Below are positions 60,196 to 64,000 of a DNA stretch of 64,000 bases, in pieces (positions within the stretch are counted from its first letter, which is position 1; each line of letters begins with the position of its first letter). The position numbers and the translations under genes were made by a program. Below the pieces are notes generated by a model. That model made no database searches. It had not been told where the DNA came from and saw only the letters and a program-made list of their open reading frames with translations. This DNA comes from JACPHD01 sp964431805 (GTDB lineage Bacteria; Patescibacteriota; Patescibacteriia; Patescibacteriales; GWC2-42-12): positions 1 to 64,000 of the forward strand of contig CAYSKV010000001.1 in NCBI GenBank assembly GCA_964431805.1. Reading direction: 5' to 3'.

Positions 60196-62184
60196 ATGTT
60201 TAATAGAAAAAAACATTTAGATTTTTTAGCTTTGCAGCAAACAGCCGATGGTTTAATCGGTAAAATACCGTTCGTTAAAAAACGCCGACGTTTAAATTTT
60301 GCGTACAAAATTTTTAAATATCTTTGCTTAACCGCAGTTTTTTTATTTTTGTTATTTTTAATTTTAGTAGCGTCGCAAATTACCGATTTAAAACAAATTT
60401 ATAACCAGGCGAGCCTTGGTAAAAATAATCTTGAGCAAGCGGTTATTTTCGCTAAGCAAAATGATTTTGAAGAAGCCGCTGAATTAGCTAAGCTCGCAGA
60501 AGATAATTTTAATCTTTCAATAAATAAATTAAATAAAATAAAAAGTAATGTTTTTATAAATAATGTGCCGTTCGCTTTAAGCCAGCTAAACGATGCCGAA
60601 AGTCTTTTAGTCGCCGTTCAATTTTTAAGTAAAGCGGTTGCGAGCGGCGCCGAGTTTGGTCAAAGCCTAGAAGCTATCATAACCGGAGATAAAGAATTTA
60701 ATTTTTCTCAGTTAACCGTTACTGAGAAACGTGAGCTCCTTAAAAAAATCTTTGAATCGTCTCCGGAATTAAACGGTATAAAAGCAGATTTAGATTTAGC
60801 TTATATTAGTTTAGATCAAGCCGGCACTTCGGGTATTTTATTTATTCTTAAAGATAAACTTATTCAAGCTAAGGAGCAAATAAATGAAGCTAGTTCGCTT
60901 TTAACTAAAGCCGTGCCCCTATCTCAGATGATCCCAGCCTTAGCCGGTTATCCCGAGGAAGTAAATTATTTAGTATTACTCCAAAATAACGACGAGTTAA
61001 GGCCAACCGGAGGATTTTTAGGCACTTACGGAGTTTTAAAAATAAAAAATGGCGATATAGTTAGTTTTGATACGCATGATATTTATCATCTTGATATGCC
61101 GGTGCAGGATAAGATGAACGTTGAGCCGCCTGAACCAATAAAAAAATATTTGAATAAAAAATGGTATTTGCGCGACGCGAATTGGTCGCCTGATTGGCCG
61201 ACTTCGGCTAAAATGATAAACGGATTTTATCAGACTGAAAGCAGTTTAAATCCGGAAAATAAAGAAGTTATTAAATTTTCCGGAGTTTTAGCCATTACGC
61301 CGAAACTAATTACTGATTTTTTGAAAATAACCGGTCCGATTACGGTCGAAGGCCAAGCTTATAACGAAAATAATTTTCAAGATTTATTGCAATATCGCGT
61401 AGAAAAAGGTTATGTAAATTTAGGAGTTTCTTCTTGGCAAAGAAAAGAGGTTATTAGCGAGATATCAAAAGAATTGAAAATTAAAATTTTTGATCTGCCG
61501 CCGAGCCAATGGTCGGGAATTATTAATATCGTAATTGATAATTTATCTCAAAAGAATTTATTATTTTATTTAACCGATAGCCAATTAGAAAATATTGCGA
61601 TTGAAAATGGTTGGGCCGGAGAAGTAAAAAATTATTACGGCGATTATTTTATGGTGGTTGACGCTAATTTAGCCGCTTTAAAAACCGACGCGGTTATGAA
61701 TCGAAGCATAAATTATCAAACTATAGAAGGCTCTAACGGGTTATTTTCTAAATTAACTATTAATTACGCTCATAATGGTAAAGTTGATTGGAAAACCAGC
61801 GCTTATAAAAGTTATACTAGAGTTTATGTTCCTTTAGGCAGCCAATTAATAAAAATTAGCGGTTATGAAAATAAAAATATAGATGTCGGAGATGAGCTAG
61901 GTAAAACTTGGTTTGGCTTTTATTTAGTCGTAGAACCAGGAAAAATCAGTAATATTACGCTTGAATATAAGCTGCCGTCATCAGTTATGTCAAATAATAA
62001 TTATAGCCTTTATATCCAGAAGCAGCCGGGCAAAGAATTAGATAATCTTTCGGTTGACTTAAGCTTTAAAAATGGTATAAAATCATATAGTCCAGCGAGC
62101 TTGTCTATGAAAAAAATAAACCCAACCAGAATGAAATGGTCAGGGGATTTAGGCATAGATCGGGATTTTGAAATCAAGTTTTGA
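60196..62184 (+). CDS. DUF4012 domain protein, membrane-anchored
   Basis: 662 aa. Basic cytosolic tail, one transmembrane helix (about 39-57), a helical coiled-coil domain (about 60-260), then the DUF4012 domain with NYLVLLQNNDELRPTGGFLG (about 258-277; the family signature 'N-x-x-E-x-R-x-x-G-G-F'). The following region contains GPITVEGQAYNE and a C-terminal beta domain (about 510-662). The domain is outside the cell. It starts 8 bp after permease 2, so it is likely in the MacAB operon, and it stops with TGA. Function unknown. Confidence 0.9.
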   Translation: MFNRKKHLDFLALQQTADGLIGKIPFVKKRRRLNFAYKIFKYLCLTAVFLFLLFLILVASQITDLKQIYNQASLGKNNLEQAVIFAKQNDFEEAAELAKLAEDNFNLSINKLNKIKSNVFINNVPFALSQLNDAESLLVAVQFLSKAVASGAEFGQSLEAIITGDKEFNFSQLTVTEKRELLKKIFESSPELNGIKADLDLAYISLDQAGTSGILFILKDKLIQAKEQINEASSLLTKAVPLSQMIPALAGYPEEVNYLVLLQNNDELRPTGGFLGTYGVLKIKNGDIVSFDTHDIYHLDMPVQDKMNVEPPEPIKKYLNKKWYLRDANWSPDWPTSAKMINGFYQTESSLNPENKEVIKFSGVLAITPKLITDFLKITGPITVEGQAYNENNFQDLLQYRVEKGYVNLGVSSWQRKEVISEISKELKIKIFDLPPSQWSGIINIVIDNLSQKNLLFYLTDSQLENIAIENGWAGEVKNYYGDYFMVVDANLAALKTDAVMNRSINYQTIEGSNGLFSKLTINYAHNGKVDWKTSAYKSYTRVYVPLGSQLIKISGYENKNIDVGDELGKTWFGFYLVVEPGKISNITLEYKLPSSVMSNNNYSLYIQKQPGKELDNLSVDLSFKNGIKSYSPASLSMKKINPTRMKWSGDLGIDRDFEIKF

Positions 62185-62189
62185 TTAAT

Positions 62190-62325
62190 TATCAATTTTC
62201 AATAACCAATTATCAATAAATGATCAATTATTAAATTTTCAATTGCTTGTCCTGCTTAGGCAGGGAAAATTAATGCATTGAAAATTGTTTGAAAATTGAG
62301 AATTGATAATTGAAAATTTCATTAT
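62190..62325. repeat. AT palindrome cluster (CAATTTTC / GAAAATTG) with embedded hairpin
   Basis: Tandem and inverted CAATTTTCAAT/ATTGAAAATTG words, plus a small GC hairpin CCTGCTTAGGCAGG near 62250. It sits between DUF4012 and mreB; no promoter could be picked out. Confidence 0.6.
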
Positions 62326-62330
62326 ATATT

Positions 62331-63338
62331 ATGTTTATAAAACGGATCGGTATAGATCTTGGTACAGCTTACACTTTAGTGCATTTGCCAAAAAGGGGCA
62401 TTATTATTAATGAGCCAAGCGTAGTGGCGATTTCTTTAATTGATAAAAAGATTTTAGCCGTGGGCAATGAAGCTAAAGACATGTTAGGCAGAACGCCTGA
62501 CACTATTGTCGCGATTAAACCTTTAAAAGACGGCGTCATCGCTGATTATCATACAACTGAAGCTATGCTTAGATATTTCATTAATAAAGCTTTAGGCGGT
62601 ATTAGATTATTTAGGCCGGAAGTTATGGTGGCCGTTCCGGCGGGAATTACCTCGACCGAACGCAGAGCGGTAATTGACGCGACTATAGCGGCCGGAGCCA
62701 GAGCCGCTTATATTATTAAAGAACCGATTGCCGCGGCGATTGGCGCCGATATTCCGATCGGTTCGGCTTCCGGACATATGATTATTGATATTGGCGGCGG
62801 TACGGCGGAAATGGCGGTAATTTCTTTGGGCGGAGTCGTTACTTCGACCTCGGTTAGAATCGGCGGTAATAAATTCGACGCGGCGATTCAGGAATTTATT
62901 AGGCGAAAATATAATTTAGCTATCGGCGAAAGAACGGCCGAAGAAATTAAAATTAAAATAGGCAGCGCTCTGTATTTAGAAGATAAATTAACTATGGAGA
63001 TAAGGGGCCGCGATATGATTACCGGTTTACCGAGAAATATTACGGTTAATTCGGATGACGTTACCGAAGCGGTGCAAAATGAATTAGAAGCTATTATTAA
63101 TGCGGCGAAAAGAGTGCTCCAGGATACTCCGCCGGAATTAGCCGCGGATATTATGGATAAAGGCATGGTTTTATCCGGCGGAAGTTCGCTACTTAGAAAT
63201 ATTGATCAATTACTTTCCCGCACAACAGATGTGCCGGCCTACGTTGCCGATGATGCTTTGCTTTGCGTTGCTAAAGGAACCGGCATTGCTTTAGAAAATT
63301 TGGACTCATATAAGAGAAGTATTTTTGCGACGAAATAA
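62331..63338 (+). CDS. mreB: rod shape-determining actin-like protein MreB
   Basis: 335 aa from ATG 62331 (M-F-I-K-R-I-G-I-D-L-G-T); the TTG at 62310 falls in the repeat. Actin-fold motifs: phosphate 1 GIDLGTAYTLVHL, phosphate 2 MIIDIGGGTAEMAVISLGG (about 146-164), adenosine GMVLSGGSSLLRNI (about 281-294). It polymerises under the membrane and directs peptidoglycan synthesis. MreC/MreD are not in view downstream. The upstream operon and mltG in the window indicate active wall growth. Confidence 0.95.
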   Translation: MFIKRIGIDLGTAYTLVHLPKRGIIINEPSVVAISLIDKKILAVGNEAKDMLGRTPDTIVAIKPLKDGVIADYHTTEAMLRYFINKALGGIRLFRPEVMVAVPAGITSTERRAVIDATIAAGARAAYIIKEPIAAAIGADIPIGSASGHMIIDIGGGTAEMAVISLGGVVTSTSVRIGGNKFDAAIQEFIRRKYNLAIGERTAEEIKIKIGSALYLEDKLTMEIRGRDMITGLPRNITVNSDDVTEAVQNELEAIINAAKRVLQDTPPELAADIMDKGMVLSGGSSLLRNIDQLLSRTTDVPAYVADDALLCVAKGTGIALENLDSYKRSIFATK

Positions 63339-63359
63339 AAAATAAAAGCCAATAAATAT

Positions 63360-63806
63360 ATGGAATTTAAAACTGTTTTTTTTACAGTTCTTTCAGGTGT
63401 ATTGGTATATATTATCGGTCAAATCATTAATAAATTTTATATTGAACCTATACAAAGGCAAAAAGAAACTATAGGTAAAATATCAGATGCTTTAATTTAT
63501 TATTCTAATTTATATACCTCACCAAAAATCTCAGCAACCCAAGAGTTTGATAGGCCTGAAAAACGAGAAAAAGCACATGAAGATTTCAGAAATTTAGCTT
63601 GCGAGCTAGTGTCCAGAACGCATCAAATACCGCATTATATATATTTATCATATTTAAAAATCGTACCAAAAGAAAAAATTATAATCATATCCAGAGGAAA
63701 CTTGATTGGTCTGTCAAATGGTATGTGGCCAAGTTATGAAAGCATGCAACATAATATAAAATTTCAAAAAGAGCTTGAAACAAATTTAGATTTGCTTACT
63801 GAATAA
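63360..63806 (+). CDS. small membrane-anchored protein of unknown function
   Basis: 148 aa. N-terminal transmembrane helix (about 6-23; FFTVLSGVLVYIIGQIIN) followed by a cytosolic or external helical domain rich in Tyr and charged residues (HEDFRNLACELVSRTHQIPHY; IVPKEKIIIISRGNLIGLSNG). No named family recognised. It begins 21 bp after mreB, but no functional link is shown. Confidence 0.65.
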   Translation: MEFKTVFFTVLSGVLVYIIGQIINKFYIEPIQRQKETIGKISDALIYYSNLYTSPKISATQEFDRPEKREKAHEDFRNLACELVSRTHQIPHYIYLSYLKIVPKEKIIIISRGNLIGLSNGMWPSYESMQHNIKFQKELETNLDLLTE

Positions 63807-63830
63807 TTTATTGGCTTTTATTTTTTATTT

Positions 63831-63860
63831 CGTCATTCCGGCCTCCGAGCCGGAATCTAG
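63831..63860. repeat. REP-like hairpin (inverted copy of the 795/3578 right end)
   Basis: CGTCATTCCGGCCTCCGAGCCGGAATCTAG: ATTCCGGC/GCCGGAAT hairpin in the opposite orientation to the first two elements. Confidence 0.75.
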
Positions 63861-63919
63861 GGGTAAATAGAAAAATAGGTGTTTTTTCGCGGAGTTTACC
63901 CCACTGAATAGCAGGGGTA
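63860..63919. repeat. competing TTTACCCC hairpins before the last CDS
   Basis: TTTACCCC (63895-63902) can pair back with GGGGTAAA (63860-63867), or its TACCCC forward with GGGGTA (63914-63919). The arm resembles the left arm of the twin leaders. Confidence 0.6.
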
Positions 63920-63951
63920 CAAAAATGATTTAATTAATTTTTAAAATACTT

Positions 63952-64000
63952 ATGCCGTATCTAAAATTTATATCCGACAAAAATTTAATTTCTGCCGTTG
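63952..64000 (+). CDS. start of a CDS cut by the window end
   Basis: ATG at 63952 opens M-P-Y-L-K-F-I-S-D-K-N-L-I-S-A-V and runs off the window. Too short to name; the beginning resembles small AT-rich CPR proteins. Confidence 0.45.
   Translation, partial: MPYLKFISDKNLISAV

Noticed and set aside
45905..62184. Recoding of TGA as Gly (code 25)
   Set aside because: TGA ends genes at 45922 and 62184 at sensible places, and no gene needs readthrough.

Overview
The window looks like a chromosomal segment of a Patescibacteria/CPR-type bacterium. The evidence is: very AT-rich DNA with Leu mostly as TTA; standard code (TGA is a true stop, for example at 45922 and 62184); almost no Shine-Dalgarno sequences, with starts in A/T-rich DNA; and a set of families common in CPR genomes (DUF4012, DUF4349, DUF5679, DUF3160, a membrane-tethered VirD4/TraG-like ATPase beside dnaX, and huge modular surface proteins). 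There is no rRNA, CRISPR array, integrase or phage gene. One 100-N assembly gap lies at 48983-49082.

Layout. 1-5174: two family-2 glycosyltransferases (the first cut by the edge), galU, a PfkB sugar kinase, a PduL-type phosphotransacylase and mutM. 5227-12554: a tandem duplication of a two-gene cassette (giant Cys-rich secreted protein plus Ca-binding membrane protein). The 5' parts have drifted, but 1925 bp of the 3' part is identical. 12616-13907 (minus strand): DUF212 and CAP-domain proteins. 14074-17149: nucleotidyltransferase, mltG, a membrane protein, then rplJ-rplL behind an L10 leader with an attenuator. 17231-28603: a large minus-strand PPM-like/propeller membrane protein, a winged-helix regulator, an M23-peptidase surface protein, cysS, a GIY-YIG gene between repeats, dus, a cation exchanger and a CorA-like channel. 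28729-34349: the VirD4-like ATPase with two small partners, then dnaX. 34360-34712: mosaic palindromic repeats and tRNA-Gln(CUG). 34755-41163: small membrane and secreted proteins, a TIM-barrel-like exported protein and a 967-aa surface protein. 41309-46685: a foreign-looking coiled-coil gene, a 31-aa membrane peptide, DUF4349, a SurA-like chaperone, a DrrAB-type ABC exporter, a small SD-led gene and an AlkD-like protein. 46767-51718: a giant FG-GAP repeat surface protein, a zincin-like metallopeptidase and DUF5679. 51777-60187: a DUF3160 protein, then a response regulator with a MacA/MacB-type efflux operon. 60196-63806: DUF4012, mreB and a membrane-anchored protein. A new CDS begins at 63952.

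The most striking signal is a pair of near-identical 5' leaders at 51812-51996 and 54468-54644. Each sits between a good promoter and the start codon of an unrelated gene (the DUF3160 protein; the response regulator heading the MacAB operon). Each is bounded by the same perfect 17-bp inverted repeat, whose right arm ends on the A of the ATG. Each also carries an internal copy of the right arm that could pair with the left arm instead. This fits a two-state RNA that hides or frees the start codon, or alternatively a MITE-like element supplying a start region. Related TTTACCC arms occur at 14492-14546 and 63860-63919.

Overall the region is dominated by cell-envelope biology: glycan synthesis and remodelling (GTs, galU, mltG, mreB, M23 peptidase), modular surface proteins, and export systems. 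A few housekeeping genes (rplJL, cysS, dnaX, dus, mutM) are interspersed. Repeated short palindromes mark many gene boundaries.
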